Source of the DNA: Methanobacterium sp964452085
GTDB taxonomy: Archaea; Methanobacteriota; Methanobacteria; Methanobacteriales; Methanobacteriaceae
DNA length: 64,000 bases
Reading direction: 5' to 3'
NCBI GenBank assembly: GCA_964452085.1
Contig: CAYVKL010000002.1
Location: forward strand, 310,001 to 374,000
Shown one piece after another: positions 41,841 to 54,883 of this stretch (positions are counted from its first letter, which is position 1; the number at the start of each line of letters is the position of its first letter). Under the pieces are notes generated by a model. It saw nothing but the letters and a program-made list of their open reading frames with translations. It had not been told where the DNA came from and searched no databases. A program made the translations under genes and the position numbers.

Positions 41841-41916
41841 ATATATGAAATAATAAAAATCGTGTTTCAGTGAAACAAGATACACAGTAACATAGGTATT
41901 TTAGAGTTCAGATTCA

Positions 41917-42015
41917 TCTAATAATTTAGAGCATTTTATCTCTAATATGGGATCCTCTAAATCTAGGGCATATTCTCCTCTAATGATTTAGAGCATATTC
42001 TCTTCTAGTAGGGAG
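41917..42015. repeat. Imperfect direct repeats before rpl37ae
   Basis: TCTAATAATTTAGAGCATTT (41917-41936) recurs as TCTAATGATTTAGAGCATAT (41979-41998), followed in both copies by TC(T)TCTA-x-TA-x-GGGA. A third degenerate fragment (TCTAAATCTAGGGCATATTC) lies between. They sit in the longest gap of the superoperon. Confidence 0.55.
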
Positions 42016-42076
42016 TATATTTGCTTTAATTACCTATTCAATTAATTCAATATAACAACAATTTAAGGTGATAATT

Positions 42077-42346
42077 ATGGCAAGAACTAAGAAAGTAGGT
42101 ATAACTGGCAGATTTGGAGCCAGATACGGTAGAAAAGCAAAAAGAACCGTGAAAAGCATTGAAGAAAACATGAAGAAGAATCACATCTGTCCTCAATGTG
42201 ATCGGCCCGGAGTTAAAAGGGTTTCAGCAGGAATATGGAAATGCCGAAAATGTGATGCGGTCTTCACAGGCGGAGCATACATGCCCAACACCCCTATGGG
42301 TAAAACCGCTGCTAGAAACATTAAGAGGATTGTTGGAGGTTTATAA
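42077..42346 (+). CDS. rpl37ae: 50S ribosomal protein L37Ae
   Basis: 89 residues from MARTKKVGITGRFGARYGRK. A zinc ribbon (CPQCDRPGVKRVSAGIWKC with a second CRKC) is intact. GGTGAT sits before ATG 42077, so I reject the in-frame GTG three codons earlier. Next to rpoP. Confidence 0.95.
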   Translation: MARTKKVGITGRFGARYGRKAKRTVKSIEENMKKNHICPQCDRPGVKRVSAGIWKCRKCDAVFTGGAYMPNTPMGKTAARNIKRIVGGL

Positions 42347-42478
42347 TTGTATAAATGTGCAAAATGCGGTACTTTGGTTGACATCAAAGGATATACTGAA
42401 TCAAAATGTCCCAGCTGCCGTTACCGGATTCTCTTCAAGGAGATTCCCCCTGTAAGGCGAGTTGTAAAAGCTCGCTAA
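42347..42478 (+). CDS. rpoP: DNA-directed RNA polymerase subunit P (Rpb12-like)
   Basis: A 43-residue zinc ribbon: MYKCAKCGTLVDIK, then CPSCRYRILFKEIPPVRRVV and a basic end. Initiates at TTG immediately after the L37Ae stop, with GGAGG inside the L37Ae end. The smallest RNA polymerase subunit, needed for stable open complex formation in archaea. Conserved position after L37Ae. Confidence 0.93.
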   Translation: MYKCAKCGTLVDIKGYTESKCPSCRYRILFKEIPPVRRVVKAR

Positions 42479-42602
42479 AAAGGTATTTATCTTGAGTTAG
42501 ATTATCTAGAATCTTGATTTAATATCTCTAAAGTAAAATATCCGAAGATATTCCAACTCTTGAATCCTTTGGTTATACAGAATCTTTTAGATATACAGAT
42601 TT

Positions 42603-43106
42603 ATGTTGATCACCACTTCCCGAAAGCCATCTCAGAGAACACGCACATTCTGCCGAGGATTAGAACGGGTTTTAATAGCCCGTTGTGTTAATCGAGGTAA
42701 AATGAGCCTTCGTGATGTCTTTTTAAAGGCAAATGAAATGGGTGCCAAGAGAGTAATGGTTATATCGGAAAGAGATGGAAATCCTAATGGTATGGATATT
42801 TATGTGGAGAGTGAACTATTCGCCTCCCTTAAACTAACAGTTGATTTCTCTCTTCCTAAAGGAAGGATTAAAAAGGATCAATTGTGTCTATATTGTGAAG
42901 TGGATGAACTAGAACAACTTAACTCTAATGTTTTTAAAATTCCACTCGAATCAGACGAATCTGACAGTAATAGGTTATGGATCAGGACCCATAAACAAAA
43001 ATCCACACCAGTGATGGAATTTTTCGATGCAAAGGGTCAACTTACTGGGCCTCGTATCTACATTTATGAGTGCAAATATACAGGAGAAGTGGATGAAAGC
43101 TCTTAA
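42603..43106 (+). CDS. Brix-domain ribosome biogenesis protein (Imp4-like)
   Basis: 167 residues starting MLITTSRKPSQRTRTFCRGL, the signature of archaeal Brix proteins. RNA-binding role in rRNA processing and large-subunit assembly is inferred from eukaryotic Imp4 and Brx1. Includes MDIYVESELFASLKLTVDF. The final 14 bases overlap the next gene. Confidence 0.92.
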   Translation: MLITTSRKPSQRTRTFCRGLERVLIARCVNRGKMSLRDVFLKANEMGAKRVMVISERDGNPNGMDIYVESELFASLKLTVDFSLPKGRIKKDQLCLYCEVDELEQLNSNVFKIPLESDESDSNRLWIRTHKQKSTPVMEFFDAKGQLTGPRIYIYECKYTGEVDESS

Positions 43107-43350
43107 AAAAGCTGAAACTCGGATTGAAATTGAATTTGAAACTCAAAAAGAAGCTGAGATTGTTTTATCTGCCATTAAACCTGAAATTAGTGATTCGCCC
43201 TCAGAAAGAACCATAACTGAAATAAAATGCCATGATAATATTTTAACCATTGAAATCATGGCAAAGGATTCTCCTTCACTTAGAGCTTCTTTAAATTCTT
43301 ACATTCGATGGATTATACTTTCTCATCAGGTTATAGAGTTAAATAAGTAA
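43093..43350 (+). CDS. pcc1: KEOPS complex subunit Pcc1
   Basis: 85 residues from ATG 43093 (MKALKKAETRIEIEFETQKE). Small alpha/beta subunit that dimerises KEOPS, the complex for t6A37 in ANN-decoding tRNAs; SPSLRASLNSYIRWIILS is the conserved C-terminal helix. GGAGAAGTGG lies just upstream, inside the end of the Brix gene, which supports this start over earlier in-frame Mets. Confidence 0.9.
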   Translation: MKALKKAETRIEIEFETQKEAEIVLSAIKPEISDSPSERTITEIKCHDNILTIEIMAKDSPSLRASLNSYIRWIILSHQVIELNK

Positions 43351-43433
43351 TTATCAATACATGATCATAGGATTAGATAAAAAAAATTAGAATAAATAAT
43401 TAAACTAACTTTATTAAAATATGAGGTGAAAAT

Positions 43434-43793
<360 letters not shown>

Positions 43794-43852
43794 TTACAAT
43801 GTTTACTACCTAAAGTAACTAACTTAAGGTAATAAACTACTGAGGTTAAAGT

Positions 43853-44128
43853 TTGAAAAAGTTAACAGACCCTGAAATGGAGAAGCTCTCCGAAGCTGCG
43901 GCTGTAGCCGCAGAAAACTATATTTTTTCCAAGGTATCTAAAAAGGAAGTTCTCGATTTCGAGTTAAGAGTTGAATTCCATCAAGAAGATGGCCTTGACG
44001 TGGATGTTGAGGTGGAACTCTTTCTGGATGAACTTTCAAAGGCAGATGACTCTTTAGCTGATGAAGCAGCTGAAACTGCCCTGGATGAGATTGACCGAGA
44101 AGTTGAAAAACTATCCGGATCATCCTAA
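43853..44128 (+). CDS. DUF3194 family protein
   Basis: 91 acidic residues, KLTDPEMEKLSEAAAVAAEN... ; the small DUF3194 family found after prefoldin beta in archaea. Begins at TTG 43853, with GAGGTTAAAG upstream. Its usual neighbours suggest a role in protein folding or RNA biology, but none is established. Confidence 0.83.
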   Translation: MKKLTDPEMEKLSEAAAVAAENYIFSKVSKKEVLDFELRVEFHQEDGLDVDVEVELFLDELSKADDSLADEAAETALDEIDREVEKLSGSS

Positions 44129-44327
44129 ATTAATCTTTTTTTCTTCACTATTTACAATTAAATAATTAATATTTATCTGTTTATCATAACTTATTTCTCA
44201 TTTTTGTAAATTAATTAATATAATATTCAATTTTATTAGTTTTGCATTGTTGTTTGACTAAGAGCATATTTTAAGGGTTTTTTTAATTTAATTTAATAAC
44301 AATTTATCATTCTGTATGATAGAAAAG

Positions 44328-44349
44328 TATATAAGCATATTCTTATATA
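44328..44349. promoter_or_regulatory. Palindromic operator overlapping TATA box of the ArsR-family gene
   Basis: TATATAAG and CTTATATA form perfect 8-bp arms around a 6-base centre. The first arm is itself the TATA box. The ATG at 44359 is about 26 bases from the TATA centre, so the mRNA is likely leaderless and an ArsR dimer on this site would block TBP. Confidence 0.65.
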
Positions 44350-44358
44350 ACACATGTT

Positions 44359-44733
44359 ATGTTGAGGATAAATTCCAAGTCAACATTGGAGTCAACCGAA
44401 GAACTGGAGGAAGTGCTTAAAGCCCTGGCCAATGTCAACAGATTGTTTCTGATTTATTCCCTGGCGTCCGGTGAAGTGGAAAAAATCAGTGTAACGGAAA
44501 TGTCCAGAAACATGGGGATTACTCAACCAGCAGCATCTCAACACCTTCGAATCTTGAAAAATGCCAATATTTTATTGGCAAAAAAAGAAGGTAACTACAT
44601 TTACTACCGATTCAACAAACGCTCCATGCAAAAGCACCAAAAACGAATTGATTTTTTATTTACATGTGCATTTGCAAAGTGTAGCCAATTGGAACGTTCC
44701 AATTGTAACCATTCGGAAAAAAAGGAAGAATAA
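44359..44733 (+). CDS. ArsR-family winged-helix regulator
   Basis: 124 residues. Winged-helix: EVLKALANVNRLFLIYSL, recognition helix TQPAASQHLRILKNANILLAKKEG, and wing NYIYYRFNKRSMQK. The C-terminus carries cysteines and a histidine (TCAFAKCSQLERSNCNH), a possible metal or redox sensor distinct from classic ArsR sites. No canonical ribosome-binding site, consistent with a leaderless mRNA. It lies 171 bases before lonA on the same strand and may regulate it or itself. Confidence 0.88.
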   Translation: MLRINSKSTLESTEELEEVLKALANVNRLFLIYSLASGEVEKISVTEMSRNMGITQPAASQHLRILKNANILLAKKEGNYIYYRFNKRSMQKHQKRIDFLFTCAFAKCSQLERSNCNHSEKKEE

Positions 44734-44904
44734 AGGCCATTATCGAGGCTGAATTTTTTAAAATCTTCCAATCATCAATATAAAACATCTGGATAATTAA
44801 GTTTAAAGAAAAATTATGATATTTGGGTCAAATTTAAAAATTGAAACAAAATTAAAACATTAAAAAATTTAAATTTCAAATTCATTAAGCCTGTGAGTGA
44901 TAAT

Positions 44905-47283
<2,379 letters not shown>

Positions 47284-47451
47284 ATCCTCAATGTTGAGGT
47301 TACATTGAGATCAATATCCTCTTTCATTTTTTATGAGGGAGGATAAGTTTTATTTTTTTAAAATATCATTTAAAATCAACCTAAAAACAAGTTATTTTTT
47401 AAAATTTATCAAAACATAACAGAATAAGAGAAATTTCTAATAATTTTTGAT

Positions 47452-47757
47452 TTATTCGTTCATACCACGGTTAAATTGTCTATTAAACAAGCTGCCAACG
47501 TTTTGACTCTTACCAGGGGTATTCCCTCTATTTTGCATGGCCTGTTCTAGATCCAGTATCTCGTTGAGTTTTTTTTGTTGTTCCTCATCCATATCTGCAA
47601 AGGCCAAAATGGTGGGTAAACTTTCAAAATGATAAGTGTGAACCAGTTTTCCTCCGCATTGACAACTATCAAAGTCATCAGGGCTTTCTTCTTCCTCTAA
47701 TTGGTAGTAACCTTTACAATTCCTGCAGATTAAATAACCTATGTTAACACCAACCAT
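47452..47757 (-). CDS. Zinc-ribbon hypothetical protein
   Basis: 101 residues. N-terminal zinc finger formed by CRNC and CQCGGK (about residues 11-36), then a helical, Gln-rich C-terminus (MDEEQQKKLNEILDLEQAMQ). Unknown family, convergent with lonA. Start is the ATG; no clear ribosome-binding site is visible. Confidence 0.65.
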   Translation of the reverse strand: MVGVNIGYLICRNCKGYYQLEEEESPDDFDSCQCGGKLVHTYHFESLPTILAFADMDEEQQKKLNEILDLEQAMQNRGNTPGKSQNVGSLFNRQFNRGMNE

Positions 47758-48005
47758 TATTGTTTACAAATAACAATATTGTGATTTAAGATTATTTAGG
47801 GGATTCATAGTAATAAAGGTTTCCATCAAAAAAGGCATGTTATGTGTACTATTAAAAATTTATATTAACGTTATTAGTTTTAATTTTGTCATTTATTCAT
47901 ATATTATTCCATATGCTACGTAAAAAACCACAGTCTACGGCTTTTGAATCTTAACCCAAATTATATATTTTATAATAAAGATATAATAAAGCACAGGTGT
48001 TGTAA

Positions 48006-48893
48006 ATGAAAGCTGAAGGTGCTCACCACTACATTGAAAAAGGTATAGAGACATGGTTAGACCATAAAAACTTTTTTGAAGCCATTGACCTTTTCTCCAA
48101 GGCATTGGAATTTGAACCTCATAATCCTGATGCTCATCTATTGAGGGGTGCGGTATACGTTGATGTTGGAGATTTACATCTGGCTTTAAAGGATTATAAT
48201 AAAGCTTTAGAATACAATCCTGAGAATATAGGTTTATTTTTTGATAAAGGAACTGTTTTATTCTATTTAGGGGAATATCATAAAGCTATACGTTCTTATG
48301 AGAAATTCCTTTCTGAAGAACCTCATGATGTCGATGCACTGTATTTTAATGGTTTAGCTTATCATTTCCTTGGAGAAAATGATACAGCTGGAAAATTAAT
48401 TGATGAAGCACTTGCATTAATTGACACATCTGATGATCTTTACCCTGATTTGTGTAATGCTAAAGGGGAGATACTTTTCGACCTAAAGGATTATCCAAAG
48501 GCCATAGAATATTTCAATAAAGCAGTGGAATCAGATCCAACATCCTTTATAGCCCTCTACAATATAGGGCGAGCATACTATGAAATGGGAAAATTGGAAG
48601 ACGCATTTATTTACACTGAGAATGCATTAGAAATTGAACCTAAAGAGTATGATGTGCTTAATTATAAAGGCCTTATATTAATGGATATGGGTAAGGAAAA
48701 GGAAGCAATTCAATGTTTTGATAAAATTATAGACATACATCCCATTTATTTCCCTGCCTGGTATAACAAAGGAGTAGCTCTCAGACAACTTGGAAAGACT
48801 GAAGAAGCTCTGGAACACTTTGATGAAGCAATAAAACTTCTTTTAGATAAGAAACCAGGAATAACCAAGGGGATGTGTTTGAAGAATTTATAA
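48006..48893 (+). CDS. TPR-repeat protein
   Basis: 295 residues composed of about eight 34-residue tetratricopeptide repeats; clear examples are AIDLFSKALEFEPHNPDAHL, ALKDYNKALEYNPENIGLFF and ALEHFDEAIKLL. A protein-interaction scaffold, common in Methanobacteriales. No enzymatic domain. AGGTG precedes the ATG. Partners cannot be named. Confidence 0.9.
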   Translation: MKAEGAHHYIEKGIETWLDHKNFFEAIDLFSKALEFEPHNPDAHLLRGAVYVDVGDLHLALKDYNKALEYNPENIGLFFDKGTVLFYLGEYHKAIRSYEKFLSEEPHDVDALYFNGLAYHFLGENDTAGKLIDEALALIDTSDDLYPDLCNAKGEILFDLKDYPKAIEYFNKAVESDPTSFIALYNIGRAYYEMGKLEDAFIYTENALEIEPKEYDVLNYKGLILMDMGKEKEAIQCFDKIIDIHPIYFPAWYNKGVALRQLGKTEEALEHFDEAIKLLLDKKPGITKGMCLKNL

Positions 48894-48973
48894 AGTCAAG
48901 TTAGATTAGTGTAGGTTTCATGAATAGTGAGAGTTAGAATAAATATTTCCATATTACTTCCGTATTCCTTTTA

Positions 48974-49777
48974 TCATTTCTTTTCTAATTCTATTAAAAT
49001 GATTTGAGGCCTTGCGAAAAATCTTAAAGGCAATATTGTGGTGCCTATACCATTACTAACTATTAATGTACTATTTTTTTCATTTATCACACCTGTCCTG
49101 TATTTATTCCCATAATCTGAATGAGTAGTGGGTGCCCATAGACCGAAAAAGGTCACCTGACCTCCATGGGTATGGCCGGACAAGACCAAGTCAACCTTGG
49201 ATTTATTTACTTTGGGGAAATAATCCGGGTTATGGGTTAGTAGAATAACGAAATCCTGGGGTGTAACCACAGAAGTGGTGGCACTCTGTATTTGGGCACC
49301 GTTATTATAGTCGCCAACACCTCCCAACCGAATTCGGGAGCCGTTTTCTTCAATCCAAGTGCCCTTATTTCCTATATAGGTAATACCATACTGTGGAATG
49401 GCATTTAGAGTGTAATCTTGGGGGTCTTTGTTCCCCAAAACCGCATAAACACCAAGGGGGGCTTTTAATTTTGATAAAGATGCAAAGGTAGGTTGAATAT
49501 ATTCCGAATCATCATCAATGTAGTCCCCTCCCAATAGGATAAGGTCCGGGTCCATGGCATTAACCTGATTAACCAGACTATCAACTCTTTCTTGGCTAAA
49601 ATTAGGCCCAGAGTGGATATCCGATAAAAAAACAATTTTTTTACCATCAAACTGGGCAGGGATTTGATCAGATTGAATTTTCACTTCTTTGGTCTCGATC
49701 CAGTACGGTTCTATTAACATATAAGCCAATAACAGAGTTATAAAAACAAAAATTAATAGAAAAGTTTTTTTGAACAA
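48974..49777 (-). CDS. Membrane-anchored metallophosphoesterase, YkuE-like
   Basis: 267 residues. Residues 3-22 form an N-terminal membrane anchor (FLLIFVFITLLLAYMLIEP). All metal motifs are present: LSDIHSG, GGDYID, GNKDP, LLTHNPD and SGHTHGGQ. Related YkuE/LpxG-like proteins hydrolyse lipid-linked or nucleotide phosphates outside the cytoplasmic membrane. Starts at TTG with AGGTG upstream. Substrate unknown. Confidence 0.88.
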   Translation of the reverse strand: MFKKTFLLIFVFITLLLAYMLIEPYWIETKEVKIQSDQIPAQFDGKKIVFLSDIHSGPNFSQERVDSLVNQVNAMDPDLILLGGDYIDDDSEYIQPTFASLSKLKAPLGVYAVLGNKDPQDYTLNAIPQYGITYIGNKGTWIEENGSRIRLGGVGDYNNGAQIQSATTSVVTPQDFVILLTHNPDYFPKVNKSKVDLVLSGHTHGGQVTFFGLWAPTTHSDYGNKYRTGVINEKNSTLIVSNGIGTTILPLRFFARPQIILIELEKK

Positions 49778-50058
49778 ATTAGCACCTATAATACTTAAAT
49801 TTTAACATTCTCATGATGAATAATTGAGTTGAATATAAATCATTGAATTCGATTTAATCCTTAGAAATTATCGCTTTCACAATAGATTCGACTTTCACAT
49901 TGATAAGGGTTCTGGTTTTAATTAGATAGAAAAAGAGTTTCTTTTTATTATGTCTTCTTTTTTGAAGTTCAATAAACGGATGTAATAAAAACCCATGAAT
50001 TGTTGTTAAAAAATATTTATGTCCAATCTTATTTATGCTATATTTAGGTCAAAAAAAT

Positions 50059-50847
<789 letters not shown>

Positions 50848-50896
50848 AGAATCTCTTTTTAAGTTTTTCTTTAAAAATAAAATAGAAGAGTTATAA

Positions 50897-51211
50897 TTAC
50901 TCTTCTAAGTCACCATTTTTTCCTTTTTTATTTTTACCAATGACTTTGGCCAATCCCAATGCCACCAACAGTACCAATACAGTACCCACAATTAAGGCAA
51001 TAGCTCCTCCAAGGGGGTTTTCCTCCATTCCAGGTATGGAATAGTCTGCTAATGGGGATTGAATTGCAGCTTCAGACTCTGGAACTTCCAGACTTTGAGC
51101 CGTGCTGTCCAATCCATCAGGGTTGCTTGATGCCAAGAAGGGTGCTAAAATAGCAATGATCAGGGCAATTGCCAAACCACCGATAATTAGGTTACGGTTT
51201 TTTGGGTTCAT
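50897..51211 (-). CDS. cbiN: CbiN-like PDGLE-domain component of Co/Ni transporter
   Basis: 104 residues, two helices separated by an extracytoplasmic loop that starts NPDGLDST, the PDGLE motif that activates the CbiM/NikM core component. The start overlaps the cbiM stop by 4 bases (ATGA). Its presence suggests metal transport of the NikMN or CbiMN type. Confidence 0.87.
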   Translation of the reverse strand: MNPKNRNLIIGGLAIALIIAILAPFLASSNPDGLDSTAQSLEVPESEAAIQSPLADYSIPGMEENPLGGAIALIVGTVLVLLVALGLAKVIGKNKKGKNGDLEE

Positions 51212-51852
51212 TCTACTGCCTCCTGTTTCCTACTACTTACCCAGTCTGGTAAAAGGTCAGGTCTCACATTATCAATACCCAGGATCACTACCACGGTAAT
51301 CACACCTTCAATAACTCCTATCACTGCGTGATAAAGTCCCATTGATGCTAATCCTGCTTCTAGTGGGAATGTACCTGCGAAGATTAATTCAAGGGCACAT
51401 GCTATGGATGCCAGGAATATTGAAGCCCACGCCGCAATGAAGATTGCGGGTATTCTTCCAATTCTCCTGAGTCCTTTGTAAGCGAAGAATCCAACAAAAC
51501 CACCTATAACTCCCATGTTAACAATGTTAGCTCCTAGAGCGGTCATTCCACCGTCTCCAAATATTAATCCCTGCAGTATCAGTACTATTGATAAAACCAG
51601 TACTGCTGCCCATGGGCTTACAAATATAATCGCTATTAAAGCTGCACCCACCATATGACCACTGGTTCCCCATGGTATGGGTATGTTCATGGCTTGTATG
51701 GCAAAAATACCTGCTGCTAAAACTGCCAACAGAGGAACGTTTCTTTCGTCTAAGTTTTCTCTGGCCCATTTAAGTGAATATCCAACTGCTATTATTGCAA
51801 TAATCCAGTATATTGGCCAAGTCCATTGTAAAAAACCATCTGGTATGTGCAT
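51208..51852 (-). CDS. cbiM: Cobalt/nickel ECF transporter substrate-binding component CbiM
   Basis: 214 residues, about six helices. The N-terminal MHIPDGFLQ delivers the metal ligands (Met1 amine, His2) of the CbiM/NikM fold. First gene of the operon with cbiN and cbiQ. Nickel versus cobalt cannot be told from sequence alone. The upstream region carries two dyads consistent with metal-dependent repression by NikR. GGAG precedes the ATG. Confidence 0.92.
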   Translation of the reverse strand: MHIPDGFLQWTWPIYWIIAIIAVGYSLKWARENLDERNVPLLAVLAAGIFAIQAMNIPIPWGTSGHMVGAALIAIIFVSPWAAVLVLSIVLILQGLIFGDGGMTALGANIVNMGVIGGFVGFFAYKGLRRIGRIPAIFIAAWASIFLASIACALELIFAGTFPLEAGLASMGLYHAVIGVIEGVITVVVILGIDNVRPDLLPDWVSSRKQEAVE

Positions 51853-51894
51853 ATTTTGACTCCTTTTATTTCAACACGTTTAATATGTATTCGC

Positions 51895-51935
51895 AGTATT
51901 ACTTCACCCTCAATTTATCGGCCAATTGTAATACT
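51895..51935. promoter_or_regulatory. Inverted repeat AGTATTAC-N25-GTAATACT upstream of cbiM
   Basis: Perfect 8-bp arms at 51895-51902 and 51928-51935 with a 25-base spacer, located 43-83 bases upstream of the cbiM start, between the TATA candidates and the gene. The arm sequence resembles published NikR half-site style (GTAT...ATAC), and the spacer equals that of the dyad at nikR. Candidate NikR operator. Confidence 0.4.
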
Positions 51936-51999
51936 CGTCTTAAACTGTGTTTAAAGCCCAAATCTTATAATAAGTTCTGAAGACTTATAATATAAATGT

Positions 52000-52018
52000 T
52001 TTTGTAGGTATTACAAAA
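52000..52018. promoter_or_regulatory. 19-bp palindrome upstream of cbiM TATA box
   Basis: TTTTGTAGGTATTACAAAA: 7-bp perfect arms with a 5-base centre, lying directly upstream of the TATA-like sequence on the minus strand. Position suits an activator or repressor that contacts the basal machinery. Confidence 0.4.
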
Positions 52019-52120
52019 GCCTAAAATTTTTAAGTTAAAGTAATAAAATTTACAATTTCTTATTCATTTGCACCATTTTTCCATTTATTTTAAATTTCCA
52101 GTTATTTGTAAGGGATTTTC

Positions 52121-52176
52121 GGGGCATCAATCTTAATGGATACATTTGAGCGAATATGTGCTACTGTTGATGCCCC
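52121..52176. repeat. 10-bp perfect inverted repeat around a GC-richer island
   Basis: GGGGCATCAA (52121-52130) and TTGATGCCCC (52167-52176), 36 bases apart, within a stretch that stands out as less AT-rich. Could be the stem of a structured RNA or a relic of mobile DNA. No associated transposase frame was found. Confidence 0.5.
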
Positions 52177-52484
52177 TCATACTCCTTACTGTATTTGGGA
52201 GGGATATTGTAAGATCCCTATTCCGATGTCTTGCAGGGAGGAAGTGGCAAGTTCATCAAATTAATACGAAAACACCTTTTTATAACCATCTAGTAATAAT
52301 TTATCAGGTTATCTTCGTACAACAATGCATATTATTTTGTTTTATTTAAGACTTTCTATTTGTTTTTTATTATTACATTTGACTTAAAATAGAGTTATTT
52401 GTAATAATCGATTTTCATGAAAATGAACACTTCAACTGCTATAAAAAGAAGAGTAAAAAAAATGAATTTATAGCCTTGGATAAT

Positions 52485-53810
<1,326 letters not shown>

Positions 53811-53850
53811 TTTAATCCCAACCCCAATTTTATCAACATCAACACAATGC

Positions 53851-53867
53851 TTACTGATAATTAGTAA
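53851..53867. promoter_or_regulatory. Short dyad at the predicted glnA start site
   Basis: TTACTGATAATTAGTAA: 5-bp arms around a 7-base centre, about 10-25 bases downstream of a TATA-like TTTATATTAAAT (minus strand, about 53873-53884). A repressor here would overlap the predicted transcription start. No GGAA-N6-TTCC site (the NrpR consensus I recall from Methanococcus) was seen in this gap. Confidence 0.35.
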
Positions 53868-54026
53868 ACATTATTTAATATAAACATGTTTTAATAGTAT
53901 ATTTGACTAACTTGTTTATAATTTTATTCATAAATTCATGTATAAATTCTCATTAATGTGTTTATTTGTAAACCATAAAAACATAAAACAGATGGAATAA
54001 TTACTAATCTAAATAAAGGTGACACA

Positions 54027-54710
54027 ATGATAATACCTGTTTTGGATATCAAGGATGGAATGGCAGTTTCTGGAAAATCAGGCAACCGAAAAGAATATAA
54101 GCCTTTAAAAACGGTTTTCCATCATTCTTCAAATCCTTTAAAAATAGCCAGGTCCCTTAAAAATGCTGGTGCAAAAGAGATATACATTGCAGACCTGGAT
54201 TCAATTGAAGGGAAAGGTTCCAATCAAGAAATTGTGGGGGAAATAAATCAATTTATACCTGTGATGCTTGATTGCGGGGCTGATGATCTTGATTCAGTTG
54301 CACTTGCTCTTAGGGTTGCAGATAAGATTATAGTGGCAACGGAGACCTTGAGGAAGCTGGAGAATCTTGATGAGATATTCTGCAGGGTTAATAAAGAACG
54401 AATTGTAGTAAGTGTAGATGTTTTAAATAATGAACTTCTTAATAAACACTTTAAAATTGATTTTAACAGTTTTAAAGAAAAATTAGAAATTTTAAAACCT
54501 TACTGGGTGATCTTGTTGGATATTTCCAGTGTGGGGACTGAAGAAGGTTTTAACAGGCGACTACTTCATGAGTTTGCTGGTTTAGATAGTTCCATTATTT
54601 TAGGTGGGGGCATAACAGAAGCAGACCTGCATCAAATTACTGAATTAGGGGTTGATAAGGTTTTAGTAGGCACTACTCTTCATCATGGAAAAATGAAACC
54701 CATTTTTTAA
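54027..54710 (+). CDS. HisA-related TIM-barrel protein (COG1411 type)
   Basis: 227 residues with the HisA/HisF barrel layout: IIPVLDIKDGMAVSGKSGNR at strand 1 (catalytic Asp position retained), AKEIYIADLDSIEGKGSNQE, and ILGGGITEADLHQITELGVD with phosphate-binding glycines. It lacks the full HisA signature, matching the family 'related to proFAR isomerase' seen in methanogens, with unknown substrate. GGTGA precedes the ATG. Confidence 0.82.
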   Translation: MIIPVLDIKDGMAVSGKSGNRKEYKPLKTVFHHSSNPLKIARSLKNAGAKEIYIADLDSIEGKGSNQEIVGEINQFIPVMLDCGADDLDSVALALRVADKIIVATETLRKLENLDEIFCRVNKERIVVSVDVLNNELLNKHFKIDFNSFKEKLEILKPYWVILLDISSVGTEEGFNRRLLHEFAGLDSSIILGGGITEADLHQITELGVDKVLVGTTLHHGKMKPIF

Positions 54711-54883
54711 AGATTTTTTCATTTAAAAGCCATCAATCATTTATTTGTGAATGGATAATTAATCATAAATATCTATTTTAAAAACTTTTTTAGCATTTTT
54801 AGTTCTTATTAGTTTTTATTAACACGACTAGTTTCAATCCACCATATCCCTAAACTTATTAGTAATTTCACTAAAGATAAATT

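Larger units (their letters stand above)
51853..52484. other. 632-bp intergenic region between cbiM and glnA
   Basis: Holds the cbiM promoter region at its left (TATA candidate AATATAAA on the plus strand at 51989-51996, two dyads) and a less AT-rich island at about 52115-52270 with a long inverted repeat. Small frames there (for example 52146-52349) are unsupported. The right end carries the T-rich 3' flank of glnA. Confidence 0.5.

Noticed and set aside
52146..52349. 67-codon hydrophobic frame in the cbiM-glnA gap
   Set aside because: Lies over the inverted repeat and lacks a convincing start; left as non-coding.
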